Positions 9,493 through 18,627 of a stretch of DNA of 64,000 bases are shown here, one piece after another. Source of the DNA: Phycicoccus avicenniae_A (GTDB taxonomy: Bacteria; Actinomycetota; Actinomycetes; Actinomycetales; Dermatophilaceae). Below the pieces are notes generated by a model, which saw nothing but the letters and a program-made list of their open reading frames with translations, did no database searches and was not told the origin of the DNA. Position 1 is the first letter of the stretch, and each line of letters begins with the position of its first letter. The DNA lies in contig NZ_JBNVZV010000007.1 of the NCBI RefSeq assembly GCF_050496545.1, positions 124,001 to 188,000 on the forward strand, read 5' to 3'. Position numbers and translations under genes: made by a program.

Positions 9493-10448
9493 CGGGCCAC
9501 CCGGTCGCTGCCGGCTGGTCGGAGGGGGACGGTTACCACCACGGCGCGGCGATCTATTCCTCGGACGAGCAGTTCGTGGATCAGATGGGCGTCTTCATCG
9601 GGGACGGGATCGCCCGCGGCGAGCCTGTTGTCCTCGCGCTGTCGATGGAGCAGGAGGCGCTGCTGACCTCGGCGGGTGTTGGATTGGATGCGCGGAAGCT
9701 GGGGGCGAACTACTACCGCGACCCGTTGAGCGCATTGAGCGGCTATCGCACGTTGGTGAGCGACTACATCCAGGCAGGGTCAGCGCGGGTCCGGCTGGTG
9801 GGCGACCTACCGAGCCACAACATTCAAGCGTGGGATGGGTGGGCGCGGTACGAGGCCTCGTGCAACCACTTCTTGGCCGACCTTCCGGCGCTTGCTCTGT
9901 GCACGTACGACACTCGGACCTCGACGCCGATCGTGCTGTCGGACGCGGCCCGCGTGCACCCGTTCCACACTGCATCCGACGGTCGACAGGTCTCCGCCAG
10001 CGAGTACGTGCCCCCGGTGGCGTTCCTCGAGGAATGGACGGGACGAACGACAGACCGACTGGAGGTCACCGCCCCCGCTCTGGTTCTGACGGATCCCGTG
10101 CTTGGTGCGGCGCGGCAAGCGGTGGCTCGCCTGGCAACCCGTTTCGGTGTCCCGGAGAGCGGGTTGGTGCTGGCGGTGAGTGAGGTTGTGGCGAACGCGC
10201 AACGTCACGGTCGCCCCCCGGTGACGGTCCGGGCCTGGGGCTCTCCGGGGAGGGTGGTCGTGACTGTCACCGACGAGGGTCCTGGGCCCACAGACCCGTT
10301 CGCGGGGCTGCTGTCTCCGGATCTCGAGGCCACTGACGGACGTGGGCTGTGGATGGCCCACTACCTTTGCGACGTGGCCGCCATTTCGTTGGTTGAAGGA
10401 CGATGCACCGTCCGGCTCGTCGCGTCAGCCGCAACACCGGACTTCTAG
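9489..10448 (+). CDS. MEDS-domain / HATPase anti-sigma-type regulator
   Basis: The 319-residue protein has two parts. Residues 1 to about 170 resemble the MEDS sensory domain (EGDGYHHGAAIYSSDEQF, then LSGYRTLVSDYIQ and WARYEA). The C-terminal third is an RsbW-like ATPase fold with an N-box (EVVANAQRHG), DEGPGP and GRGLWMAH. MEDS proteins with this ATPase are typical of Streptomyces-like and related actinobacteria, where they act as putative serine-kinase or anti-sigma switches. No H-box or transmitter domain is present, so it is not a classical histidine kinase. The ATG at 9489 begins the MEDS homology and overlaps the stop of the small upstream ORF. No sigma factor or antagonist sits next to it, so its partner is elsewhere. 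Confidence 0.8.
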   Translation: MTGHPVAAGWSEGDGYHHGAAIYSSDEQFVDQMGVFIGDGIARGEPVVLALSMEQEALLTSAGVGLDARKLGANYYRDPLSALSGYRTLVSDYIQAGSARVRLVGDLPSHNIQAWDGWARYEASCNHFLADLPALALCTYDTRTSTPIVLSDAARVHPFHTASDGRQVSASEYVPPVAFLEEWTGRTTDRLEVTAPALVLTDPVLGAARQAVARLATRFGVPESGLVLAVSEVVANAQRHGRPPVTVRAWGSPGRVVVTVTDEGPGPTDPFAGLLSPDLEATDGRGLWMAHYLCDVAAISLVEGRCTVRLVASAATPDF

Positions 10449-10838
10449 GCCTCTTCGGGATCGACTCTGTGCGAGGGTAATTCGCCATGTGAGGCCGGCG
10501 GCTGGCCGCTGGGCGGCTGTGTGGCCTAGCCACGAGCCCTCGCGCCGGCCGTCGACGTGACCACGACGCCGCAGGCCAGGCTCTGGCATGCTCGCATCCC
10601 GCGTACTTCAGATCCGCTGCCGCTCTCGCCATTCGGGTCATGCGGGGCCCGACGTCGTCGACGGCGGTCGAGCTCCGTGTGCGTGCACGAAGTGCGGCCG
10701 CAGAGGGGACCGAGCCCAGCCGCCGATCTCCCGGTCTACGGGGGACCTGGCAGCACCGGTCCGTGGTGCGTCGAAGCGGGCTCGCTGGCGATCCGGACGG
10801 GCGACGCGCACTTCTCAGGGATTCTCAAGGGAGCCGGC
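10449..10838. other. Gap without recognised gene
   Basis: About 390 bp follow the MEDS gene. The frame of the next gene is open through part of it but without a good start. The likely promoter and ribosome-binding site (AAGGGAG near 10828) of the next gene are at the right end. Nothing else is seen. Confidence 0.4.
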
Positions 10839-11219
10839 ATGGCCCAAACTGTCGTCGTGACTCGTGATGAGGTTCGCGCGCTGCTGGTGGCGTCGTCCGG
10901 GCCCGCAATCGCGACGTGCCTCGCCGCACTGGCCGCGCCGGACACGGACCTGGGCGCCGGCATCCTTCTGGACCATCACGTCGACAGCGCGCACCTGCTG
11001 GCCACACTTCGCAGGCGCTCGCAGCAAGCCGAAGCCGTCGGGCTGACCACGATCGGGCTGGAAGACGCTGCCACTCAGCTGGCCGCCACACCCCACGAGA
11101 ACGTTCGGCTGATCACGATTGCCGCGCGTTCAGGTCTGCCCTGGTGCCTACTTCTCCTGGCACCCGACGAACACGCGGTGGTTGCGGCGTTCGTCGTAAC
11201 GCGGCAGGTGCGCTCTTGA
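10839..11219 (+). CDS. Hypothetical 126-residue soluble protein
   Basis: I do not recognise the family. The product begins MAQTVVVTRDEVRALL and is Ala/Leu-rich, with an alternating helix/strand look. It contains DHHVDSAHLLATLRRR and ends WCLLLLAPDEHAVVAAFVVTRQ. It has no signal peptide or clear membrane helix. The ATG at 10839 is preceded by AAGGGAG at a suitable distance; upstream codons in the same frame look non-coding. It follows the MEDS/HATPase gene on the same strand with a 390-bp gap, so it may be separately transcribed. Confidence 0.6.
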   Translation: MAQTVVVTRDEVRALLVASSGPAIATCLAALAAPDTDLGAGILLDHHVDSAHLLATLRRRSQQAEAVGLTTIGLEDAATQLAATPHENVRLITIAARSGLPWCLLLLAPDEHAVVAAFVVTRQVRS

Positions 11220-11907
11220 GCCTGCGGGTCGCGAAGGGGTCGACCGCGGATCCAGCCCGAACTGCCCCTCGAACACTCGACTGAAGCATCAGGGGCCCGA
11301 TATAGCAGGGTTGAGGCGGTGGTGCGACACCGACCGGCCGGGTCGGCTCTGCTCGAGGCTGCAGATGGTGGTGGATCCCTCCGAGGACGCCGTGGCCCCG
11401 CTCCCTCTGTGCCTCCTCGGGAGCTCGCACCTGCTCGAGGACCGAGCCCGGGGTGGACGTTGTATTAGGCCCCTTCGGTGAGCCATTGACGTTACGGGGA
11501 GTGCGCGCCACCCTGTTGCTCATGGGTCACAGCCCGGGGATGCCGGGAGACGCGCGGTTGCTCGTCCTCGAACGAGGGGCCGTCCGGCCCTCGAGCGGTT
11601 GGGGCAGCTCAGGAAGAGGCAGGGCTCTGCCTGGGCCCATCCTCGGGACATCGGGCCGCACGCGGCATGCGTTGGTGTTCGCGGCGTTGCCGACGTCGCA
11701 CTGGACGGTGCGCAAGAACAGCGCGACGTGGGGGTTGTACCGGTCGGCTCTGCGACGTCCGACGAACCGGCTGTTCCGCTCCGCAGGCGAGCGGAGGTGG
11801 CACCGGCTTCGTCGGTTCGACACCATCGGCCTGCGCGCACAGCCGCCGCACGGAGAACGGTGTCCGCGAGGTGGTGTGCTGGTCGGAGCGGTCGGTCAGG
11901 TGGCGTG
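11220..11907. other. Gap of about 690 bp, no supported gene
   Basis: Short overlapping frames exist on both strands. The least poor is on the minus strand at about 11527-11826: its codons have high third-position GC, but it has no convincing start and no family resemblance. I see no RNA gene or clear hairpin. Confidence 0.4.
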
Positions 11908-12474
11908 ATGTGGTGGGAGCAGGGAGTGTTCTATCTGGGTGTTCTCGCGGTTGCTCTGGCGATCTACTGGGGGGTCATCGCTGGCTCCTGGCGGCGACAC
12001 CGTCGGCCGCCGCGATCGGCAAGACGGTCGGTGCGGACGCGAGGCCAGACCGGGCAAGGCGGAGTGTTGGTGACGAGTCCGCTGGTGAGGGTTGCCGGTT
12101 CGTCACGGTGGTTCCGCGTAGAGGTCACCAATGCCGGTTCGCAGCCGCTGACCGACGTCTCCTGCTGCCTCCTGAACGACGACGGAGCCGTTGTGTCGGC
12201 GCCTGAGCCTCCGGGTGTGTACCTCGGATCTCTGCTTCCTGGTCAGTCCGCGAGCGCGGACCTCAACGTTCCAAGGAGGTTCGCGTGGGAACGTCCCGCG
12301 ACGGTGCGCTACGTGTATCGGAGCGTCGACGGGAACAAGCGAACGTTCCTGTCGAAGGCCCGTCTGCTGGAGCCCAGAGCGGACGAGAACGATGAGGACA
12401 GCGCAGATCCGTGGCCGCACGACGGCGGTTGGGTGGACCGTCCGCGCCCGTGGCGAGCCGACGGTCGCTGGTGA
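11908..12474 (+). CDS. Hypothetical membrane-anchored protein with extracytoplasmic-type domain
   Basis: The 188-residue product has one N-terminal transmembrane helix (FYLGVLAVALAIYWGVIAG), then a basic stretch (RRHRRPPRSARRSVRTR). A beta-rich domain follows (WFRVEVTNAGSQPLTD, LLNDDGAVV, GSLLPGQSASADL, VRYVYRSVDGNKR). The tail is acidic and Trp-rich. The middle looks like an Ig-like sandwich of the type found in DUF11-like repeats, but I cannot assign a family. The basic residues after the helix suggest the domain may be cytoplasmic, so topology is uncertain. AGGTGG precedes the ATG by about 5 nt. No neighbour suggests a role. Confidence 0.6.
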   Translation: MWWEQGVFYLGVLAVALAIYWGVIAGSWRRHRRPPRSARRSVRTRGQTGQGGVLVTSPLVRVAGSSRWFRVEVTNAGSQPLTDVSCCLLNDDGAVVSAPEPPGVYLGSLLPGQSASADLNVPRRFAWERPATVRYVYRSVDGNKRTFLSKARLLEPRADENDEDSADPWPHDGGWVDRPRPWRADGRW

Positions 12475-12646
12475 CAGCGTCTGATGCGTCCTCAGAGTTC
12501 GCGACCGCCCCGCGAGGCGACGGCAACGCCGAACACCCCACGCGTCCGTCGGTGTCCGGCCCGGTGAGTCCGAACGCGACCGCATCCGGACGAGGCCTCC
12601 TCGGCGCCTGTGACAACCGTTCCCCCGACCGTCGACGCAGAGGACG

Positions 12647-13903
12647 TCATGCAGGCCCGGCGAGCCAGGCCCGGGCTGCCGCGGTCAGTGCCCGGACACC
12701 GATCGTGATGGTGGGTTGAAGGACAGGGGCGTAGGAGGGGGAGTGGTTGGAGGGCTGTATAGCGGTGATGGCTCGGACGTCCTCGGCGGAGCGGGCGGTG
12801 GCGAACAGTGCGGGGTCAGCGCCGCCGAGGAGCCAGAAGGTCAGGGGGGCGTCGACGGCGTCGGCGAGGTGGGGGACGTCCTCGCTGCTCGGCAGGGGTC
12901 CGTGGTCGACGACGTGTCCGGGGCCGACAACCTGCTCCAGGGCGGCGACGGTGCGTTCGGTCGCGGCGGGGTCGTTGGTCAGGGTGGGCGCGCTCTCGAG
13001 ATGCTCGATCTCGGGCGGTCGAGGCGTGCCCGCGGCGGCCGCCTCGCCGGCGACGACCCGCTGCAAGGCGGTGAGTACCCGATTGCGGACCTCCGGGGTG
13101 TAGCTGCGGATGTTGACGAGGAGCTCGGCGCTGTCCGGGATGATGTTGGCCTTCGTGCCGGACCGGGAGGCCCCGACGGTCAGGACGGCGGTGTCGGCGG
13201 CGGGGACCTCGCGGGAAACGATGGTGTGCAGGCGTTGGACGGTGCTCGCGGCCAGCAGTACCGGGTCGACCGTGGTCTCGGGACGCGAGCCGTGCCCGCC
13301 GGCGCCGTGCAGGGTGATGCGCAGGCTGTCCGAGGCCGCCCAGGATGGCCCGGGTCGAAGGCCGAGGTATCCGGCCGGAAGGGGGGCGACGTGCTGGCCG
13401 AGGACGACGTGCGGGCGGGGGACGCGGTCGTAGAGCCGGTCGTCGAGCATGGCCTGGGCGCCCTGCGCGGTCTCCTCCGCGGGTTGGAAGAGCAGCACGA
13501 GGGTGCCGGCCCACTGGGCGCGGGTCGAGGCCAGGGTGGCTGCCGCACCGAGCAGGCAGGTGACGTGCATGTCGTGCCCGCACGCGTGCATCACCGGTAC
13601 CTCGGCGCCGGCGGCGTCGGTGGCGCGCGCGGTGCTCGCGTACTCGAGGCCGGTGGCCTCGAGCACCGGGAGGGCGTCCATGTCTGCTCGCAGGGCGATC
13701 ACCGGGCCGTCGCCGTTGGCGAGCACGGCGGCGACGCCGGTCCCGCCGATTCGCTCATGCACCTCGTAGCCGAGGCCCCGGACCCAGGCCGTCACGATCT
13801 CGGCGGTGCGACGCTCCTGGAAAGACAGCTCCGGGTGCCGGTGCAGGTCACGGTAGAGCTCCTCGAGCCGAGGCGTCAGGTTCGCAGGCCAGCTCGGGTC
13901 CAT
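12647..13903 (-). CDS. M20 family metal-dependent amidohydrolase
   Basis: The 418-residue protein matches the M20D amidohydrolase/aminoacylase family (hippurate hydrolase, N-acyl amino-acid hydrolase, IAA-amino-acid hydrolase types). Metal-site motifs are HACGHD (residues 106-111), the catalytic Glu pair in PAEE (141-144) and a later conserved His. GGHGSRPE marks the lid/dimerisation domain and SGTKANIIPD its core. It should hydrolyse an N-acyl bond using one or two divalent metal ions, in the cytoplasm. The ATG at 13903 (MDPSWPANL) is chosen because homology begins at LEELYRDLHRHPE; an upstream extension would be low-complexity. The gene stands alone, so the substrate cannot be inferred. Confidence 0.88.
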   Translation of the reverse strand: MDPSWPANLTPRLEELYRDLHRHPELSFQERRTAEIVTAWVRGLGYEVHERIGGTGVAAVLANGDGPVIALRADMDALPVLEATGLEYASTARATDAAGAEVPVMHACGHDMHVTCLLGAAATLASTRAQWAGTLVLLFQPAEETAQGAQAMLDDRLYDRVPRPHVVLGQHVAPLPAGYLGLRPGPSWAASDSLRITLHGAGGHGSRPETTVDPVLLAASTVQRLHTIVSREVPAADTAVLTVGASRSGTKANIIPDSAELLVNIRSYTPEVRNRVLTALQRVVAGEAAAAGTPRPPEIEHLESAPTLTNDPAATERTVAALEQVVGPGHVVDHGPLPSSEDVPHLADAVDAPLTFWLLGGADPALFATARSAEDVRAITAIQPSNHSPSYAPVLQPTITIGVRALTAAARAWLAGPA

Positions 13904-14017
13904 CTGTGCCCATCCCGTCGTCGAGGCCACCACCTGCCTTGAGCATGTTCCGCTCCGGCCGGACACGCAAGGCATGGACGCTGCCGCGCACTGCGGGATG
14001 AGCCGGCCGTCGCCTCG

Positions 14018-14623
14018 TCAGCGCCTCAGGAGTCGGAAGGCGTGATCCCAGGTGCCGTAGCGCGCGCCGTACAGGACCCAGGCGAGACACATGGGTTCGA
14101 GGTAGCGGCTGACCTCGATCCCTCCGAGGTCAGCGACGTCCCATCCTGTGGCCCCGAGGAGGTCGCTGACCACCGTCTTGGCCGCGTCGTCGTCCCCGCC
14201 GATGAACATCGACGGTGGGCCGGCGGGAAGGTCGGGGTCGACCATGAGGGCGTTCCCGACCGTGTTGTAGGCCTTGACCACGAAGCTGTCGGGGATGGCC
14301 CGCTGCACCTGCTCCCCGAGCGAGTCGGTGTGCCCGACGAACAGCTCGGGCCGCCCGGCGGAGAAGTCAAGGGGGTTGGTGGTGTCGACCACGACCTGAC
14401 CCGCGAGCGGCTCGCGCAGGGAGGTGACGACGTCAACGGCGGCCGTGCCGAGGACCGACAGGAAAACCAGGTCTGCGCCGGTGACGACCTCGGCCGGCGC
14501 GCCCACCGGCAGGTCCTCGACCCGCTCCTGCCGCGTGCCGATCCGGACGTCGTGACCGTGCCGGGCCAGTCCGCGGGCCAGGCTCCGACCGACCTCGCCG
14601 CTGCCGAGGATGCCGATGCGCAT
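14018..14623 (-). CDS. NADPH-dependent F420 reductase-like oxidoreductase (NADP-binding)
   Basis: The 201-residue Rossmann protein begins MRIGILGSGEVGRSLARGL, with the dinucleotide motif GSGEVG at residues 8-13. It continues TNPLDF, KAYNTVGNALM and MFIGGDDDAAK, all typical of the F420-dependent NADP reductase/NAD(P)-binding family (COG2085). The length is slightly below that of true F420:NADPH reductases, and many short relatives have unknown substrates. The ATG at 14623 places the Rossmann strand at the N-terminus; a longer frame upstream adds a non-homologous tail. It is divergent from the histidine kinase gene, with 134 bp between the starts. Confidence 0.82.
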   Translation of the reverse strand: MRIGILGSGEVGRSLARGLARHGHDVRIGTRQERVEDLPVGAPAEVVTGADLVFLSVLGTAAVDVVTSLREPLAGQVVVDTTNPLDFSAGRPELFVGHTDSLGEQVQRAIPDSFVVKAYNTVGNALMVDPDLPAGPPSMFIGGDDDAAKTVVSDLLGATGWDVADLGGIEVSRYLEPMCLAWVLYGARYGTWDHAFRLLRR

Positions 14624-14745
14624 GCCGCCACGATAGGCCCGCCCGACCGCCCACGCCATGGCGTGGCGCTCACGGGCGGAGCGCCGCGCGGCCTGTCACC
14701 GCCTGCGGAGCGCCGTGGGTCGGGGGAGTCTCGCCGGTGGCGGCC

Positions 14746-14757
14746 TACGCTGCCACC
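14746..14757 (+). promoter_or_regulatory. Leaderless-type -10 element before the histidine kinase
   Basis: TACGCT (14746-14751) followed by exactly 6 nt and the ATG at 14758. No ribosome-binding site is present. This spacing is the known signature of leaderless transcripts in actinobacteria and supports the chosen start. Confidence 0.5.
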
Positions 14758-15957
14758 ATGACCTCGGGACTGCGCGGGTGGATGGCAGGGCACCCGCGGG
14801 CGGTCGACGCGGGGATCGCCACCGCCGTCTTCGTCTTGTCCCTCCTGGCCGTGCCCGCGACGCCCGACACGGTGGCGGTCACCCTGCCGCCGGCCACGCC
14901 GACGGTCGTGGCCCTGCTGGCGGTCGGCTGTGCTGCTCTGCTGCTGCGGCGCATCCGCCCGGTGCTCGCGTGGGTCATCGCGCTGACGGCGGCCGTCGTC
15001 CCCATCCCGTCCGTCGCGGTGGGGCGCGGCCTGCCGGCGGCCGTGGCCGCGCTCTACGCGGTGGCCGCGCACGGTGGCCGGCGTGCCGCGCTGGCCTGCA
15101 CCCTCGCGACAATGGGGCTCACGCTCGTGCTCCTTGACCGCGGAGGGTTTCTCGCGGCTCGCGATCCGGTGTCCTACGCCGTGATCGCGTGGTGCGGCCT
15201 GGCGGCTGCCCTCGGTGACGCCGCCCGGAGCAACCGCGAGGTCCTGCGCGCCGCCCTCGATCGGGCCCGTCAGGCGGAGGAGAGCCGGGAGCAGGAGGCG
15301 GATCGGCGCGTTGCCGCGGAGCGGCTGCGCATCTCGCGCGAGCTGCACGACGTCGTCGCGCACCACCTCGCGGTCGTCAACGTCCAAGCCGGCGTCGCCG
15401 AGCATCTCGCGGCGAGTGACCCCTCGGCGGCAACAGCGGCGCTGGCCCAGGTGCGCGCCGCGAGTGCCCGGGCGCTGCGCGAGATGGGTGCGCTCGTCGG
15501 ACTGCTGCGCAGTCCAGCGGAGCCGGCCGAGCCGGCTCCGACCTCTCCGGCGCCGCGGGTGGACGACCTCGGCGCCCTCGTCGAGGCCGCGCGTTCCGGT
15601 GGGCTCGAGGTCACCTGGACCCACGAGGGGCCACCGCTCGGCGGCACCCCCGGCGATGATCTCCACCTGTACCGGCTGGTCCAGGAGGCCCTGACCAACG
15701 CAGCCCGCCACGGCGCTGGGCGGGCGGTCATCAGCACGCGGCAGGCAACGGACCGCGTCGTGCTCGAGGTCGTGAACGACGTGACCCCGCCCGGCCCGAC
15801 CAGCGTGCCGGAGGATGTGCCGGCCGAACCTGCTGGAGGGCACGGGTTGGTGGGGATGCGGGAGCGGGTGGCTTTGGTGGGCGGCGTTCTCGAGGCCGGG
15901 GTTGTCGATGGACGGTTCAGGATCCGGGCCGTGCTGCCCGTGGGGGAGCGGGGGTGA
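14758..15957 (+). CDS. NarL-type sensor histidine kinase
   Basis: The 399-residue kinase has an N-terminal block of about five to six membrane helices (residues about 20-145). A HisKA_3 dimerisation helix (RLRISRELHDVVAHH, phospho-acceptor His near 197) and a compact HATPase domain follow, the latter with LVQEALTNAARHG and GHGLVGMRERV. This is the architecture of membrane kinases that pair with LuxR/NarL regulators, and such a regulator overlaps its stop codon by 4 bp (GTGA). Downstream ABC transporter genes suggest the system senses membrane or drug stress, as in LiaS/DesK-like systems, but the signal is not known. The start is supported by the TACGCT element 6 nt upstream. Confidence 0.9.
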   Translation: MTSGLRGWMAGHPRAVDAGIATAVFVLSLLAVPATPDTVAVTLPPATPTVVALLAVGCAALLLRRIRPVLAWVIALTAAVVPIPSVAVGRGLPAAVAALYAVAAHGGRRAALACTLATMGLTLVLLDRGGFLAARDPVSYAVIAWCGLAAALGDAARSNREVLRAALDRARQAEESREQEADRRVAAERLRISRELHDVVAHHLAVVNVQAGVAEHLAASDPSAATAALAQVRAASARALREMGALVGLLRSPAEPAEPAPTSPAPRVDDLGALVEAARSGGLEVTWTHEGPPLGGTPGDDLHLYRLVQEALTNAARHGAGRAVISTRQATDRVVLEVVNDVTPPGPTSVPEDVPAEPAGGHGLVGMRERVALVGGVLEAGVVDGRFRIRAVLPVGERG

Positions 15958-16667
15958 GCGGCGAAGCATCGCGTGGGGCGACGAAGGACCCGGGGCGCGT
16001 CAGTGTTGTCCTCGCCGACGACCAGGCGCTCATCCGGGCCGGTTTCGCGGCGCTCATCGGGTCCACTCCCGACCTCGTGGTCGTCGCCGAGGCCGCGAAC
16101 GGGCACGAGGCCGTCGCCGCCGCGCGGTCCCTCCGTCCTGACGTGGTCCTCATGGACGTCCGCATGCCCGGCCTGGACGGCCTGCGCGCCACCGAACAGA
16201 TCAGTGGTGACCCCGACCTCGACGGCGTGCACGTCCTCGTGCTGACGACCTTCGAGGCCGACGACCACGTCCTGGCCGCCCTGCGCGCCGGGGCCGCGGG
16301 CTTCCTCGGCAAGGACGTCGGCCCGGCCGCGCTGCTCGACGCCCTGCGCACGGTCGCCGCCGGGGACTCGCTGCTCTCACCGAAGGCCACCCGCAGTCTC
16401 ATCGCGCGCTACCTCGCGACCCCGATGGCGGCCAGCCGCGACGTCACCGACACCGCGCTCGCAGCGCTCACCGACCGCGAGCGCGAGGTGGTCGGCCTCG
16501 TCGGGCACGGGCTGAGTAACGACCAGATCGCCCAGCGGCTGGTCCTGTCGCCGGCAACCGTCAAGACGCACGTCAACCGGGCGATGGCCAAGGTCGGCGC
16601 ACGCGACCGCGCCCAGCTCGTGGTCCTGGCCTACCAGACCGGTCTGGTCCGCGTCGGCGAGGGCTGA
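15954..16667 (+). CDS. NarL/LuxR-family response regulator
   Basis: The 237-residue regulator has a receiver domain (VVLADDQALIRAGF; phospho-acceptor Asp68 in LMDVRMPG; switch Thr in VLTTFEAD; Lys in FLGKDVG). A C-terminal LuxR-type HTH follows (LTDREREVVGLVGHGLSND, then VKTHVNRAMAKVGARDR). GTG at 15954 overlaps the kinase stop codon, so the two are translationally coupled. The first 15 residues before the receiver are weakly conserved and the start could lie slightly downstream. It probably controls the ABC exporter genes that follow about 110 bp downstream. Confidence 0.92.
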   Translation: MSGEASRGATKDPGRVSVVLADDQALIRAGFAALIGSTPDLVVVAEAANGHEAVAAARSLRPDVVLMDVRMPGLDGLRATEQISGDPDLDGVHVLVLTTFEADDHVLAALRAGAAGFLGKDVGPAALLDALRTVAAGDSLLSPKATRSLIARYLATPMAASRDVTDTALAALTDREREVVGLVGHGLSNDQIAQRLVLSPATVKTHVNRAMAKVGARDRAQLVVLAYQTGLVRVGEG

Positions 16668-16776
16668 GCGGTACCGCGCCTGCGGTACGTCGAGGACACC
16701 CCACCGGGCTGACGACGACGACCGCGCTCCGGTCGCAGGATCAGTCAATGGTCTCCTCACTCCCCGGGCGCCTGCG

Positions 16777-17697
16777 ATGATCGTCGTTGACTCCCTCGTC
16801 AAGCGCTACGGCGACACCACCGCCCTCGACGGCATGAGCTTCACCGTGCACCCCGGACGGGTCACCGGTTTCCTGGGCCCGAACGGGGCCGGCAAGTCGA
16901 CGACGATGCGCCTCGTCCTCGGTCTCGACCGCCCCACGTCGGGGCGCGCCACGGTCGACGGACGCGACTACCGCGAGTCCCCGGCCCCGATGGCTCACGT
17001 CGGCGCCCTCCTCGACGGCAAGGCGTTCGACCGTAGCCGTTCGGCTCGCAACCACCTGCGCGTTGTCGGTGCGGCCATCGGCGTGGGCGCGCGCCGCGTC
17101 GATGAGGTGCTTGAGCTGGCCGGTCTGACCTCGGTGGCGAGCCGGTCCGCTGGTGCGTTCTCCCTCGGGATGGGCCAGCGTCTCGGGATCGCCACCGCCC
17201 TGCTTGCCGATCCACCGGTCGTCATGCTCGACGAACCCGTCAACGGTCTGGACCCGGACGGCATCACGTGGATCCGCAGGTTGGCTCGCACGCTCGCCGA
17301 CGAAGGTCGCACCGTCCTGATCTCTTCACACCTCATGAGCGAGATGGAGCTCACGGCCGACCACCTCGTCGTCGTCGGCCACGGCAAGGTGCTCGCCGAC
17401 ACGTCCATGCGCGACTTCATCGCCGGCACGTCCGGTGAGCTGGTCGAGGTCAGCAGCCCGCGGGACGCCGAGCTGGCCCGCCGGCTGGCTCGTCCCGGGG
17501 TCGAGGTGACCGCAGTCGGCGGGGGAGGCCTCGAGGTCCGGGGGATCGCGGCGGCTGACATCGGCGACCTCGCGGCCGAGCACGGCCTACCGCTGCACCA
17601 GCTGACCACCCGGCGGGTCTCCCTCGAGGAGGCCTTCATGACCCTGACCCGCGACGCCGTCGAGTACCGCGGCGGCACAAAGGAGAGTGCCGCATGA
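16777..17697 (+). CDS. ABC transporter ATP-binding protein (drug/bacitracin-export type)
   Basis: The 306-residue ATPase has Walker A GPNGAGKST near residues 35-43, a signature region FSLGMGQRLG, Walker B VVMLDEPVNGLD and the switch His in LISSHLMSEME. The LGMGQ form of the signature and the C-terminal extension ending LEEAFMTLT are typical of DrrA/CcmA-type exporters acting on antibiotics or lipids. It overlaps the permease start by 4 bp (ATGA), and AAAGGAG precedes that start. It lies directly after a NarL-type two-component pair, the usual arrangement for inducible drug efflux. The substrate cannot be told from sequence. Confidence 0.9.
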   Translation: MIVVDSLVKRYGDTTALDGMSFTVHPGRVTGFLGPNGAGKSTTMRLVLGLDRPTSGRATVDGRDYRESPAPMAHVGALLDGKAFDRSRSARNHLRVVGAAIGVGARRVDEVLELAGLTSVASRSAGAFSLGMGQRLGIATALLADPPVVMLDEPVNGLDPDGITWIRRLARTLADEGRTVLISSHLMSEMELTADHLVVVGHGKVLADTSMRDFIAGTSGELVEVSSPRDAELARRLARPGVEVTAVGGGGLEVRGIAAADIGDLAAEHGLPLHQLTTRRVSLEEAFMTLTRDAVEYRGGTKESAA

Positions 17698-18551
17698 GCA
17701 CGCCGAACGCGGCCGCACCACCGGCCACCACCCCTACGACGGCCGCCGCAGGGCTCAGGCTCACCGGCACACGCCTGCTGAGGTCCGAGCTGCTGCGGTT
17801 CGTCACCGTCCGCTCCAACCTGCTGACGCTCGGGGCGCTGGCCGCGCTCATGGTCGTCATCGGGCTCGTGGCCTCGGCGACGGCAACCGGCCAGGTGGAG
17901 TCGGTCGCACCCGGCGGTGGTCCGGGACCGGGGTTCGCGGGCGGAGACCCGCTGACGACGGTCCTCGCAGGGCAGACGCCCGGGGTCCTCGTCGTCGGCA
18001 TCCTCGGGGTCCTCGTCGGGGCACGGGAGTACGGCAGCGGCATGATCCGGACGACGATGGCCGCAGCACCTCGGCGGATCGGTGTTCTCCTGGCACGGAT
18101 CGGGGCGTTCCTGACCGTTGTCCTGCCCGTCGTCATGGTCGCCACGCTCGCGGCCTGGGCTCTCGGAACCGCGGTGCTCACGGCAGGAGACGCGGACGTG
18201 GCCGCCTGGTCCGACCCGGGTGTGCCGCGGGCCGTCATCGGGACCGCGCTGTACCTCACCGGGATCGGCGCACTCGGGGTATGCCTCGGGATGCTCACCC
18301 GCAGCATCGGGCAGGGCATCGGATGGCTTGTCGGTCTGGTCCTGGTCGTCCCGGGGTTCGGTGCCCTGCTCCTCCCGGACGACTGGCAAGACGCGCTGCG
18401 CTACCTCCCGTCCAACGCCGGCGCGGCCTTCACCTCGATCACCGAATCCGCCGACCGGCTGGACCCGGGCCCCGGGGCCCTCGTGTTCGGGACCTGGCTC
18501 GCCCTCGCCGTCGGCGGCGCGCTGGCCGGCCTGCTCCGTCGGGACGTCTGA
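17694..18551 (+). CDS. ABC-2 type permease partner of the exporter
   Basis: The 285-residue protein has about six membrane helices. The first (LLTLGALAALMVVIGLVAS) follows a charged N-terminus. An extracellular loop then leads to GVLVVGILGVLVGAREYGSG, where the REYGSGMIRTT motif is typical of ABC-2 permeases. The helices VVLPVVMVATLAAWALGTA, ALYLTGIGALGVCLGM and the C-terminal LALAVGGALAGLL follow. It should form the membrane channel for the ATPase encoded immediately upstream, with which it overlaps by 4 bp. Confidence 0.88.
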   Translation: MSTPNAAAPPATTPTTAAAGLRLTGTRLLRSELLRFVTVRSNLLTLGALAALMVVIGLVASATATGQVESVAPGGGPGPGFAGGDPLTTVLAGQTPGVLVVGILGVLVGAREYGSGMIRTTMAAAPRRIGVLLARIGAFLTVVLPVVMVATLAAWALGTAVLTAGDADVAAWSDPGVPRAVIGTALYLTGIGALGVCLGMLTRSIGQGIGWLVGLVLVVPGFGALLLPDDWQDALRYLPSNAGAAFTSITESADRLDPGPGALVFGTWLALAVGGALAGLLRRDV

Positions 18552-18627
18552 GATGCGCGCCCGAGGAGTCGTCGCGGACGGGTAGCAGTACTCAGGCGTC
18601 AGTCGGCACCACGCGGGACCCTCGGGC

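Noticed and set aside
11527..11826. Minus-strand ORF in the gap before the membrane-anchored protein
   Set aside because: Codon use is fair, but there is no start, no ribosome-binding site and no family; mentioned only in the gap entry.
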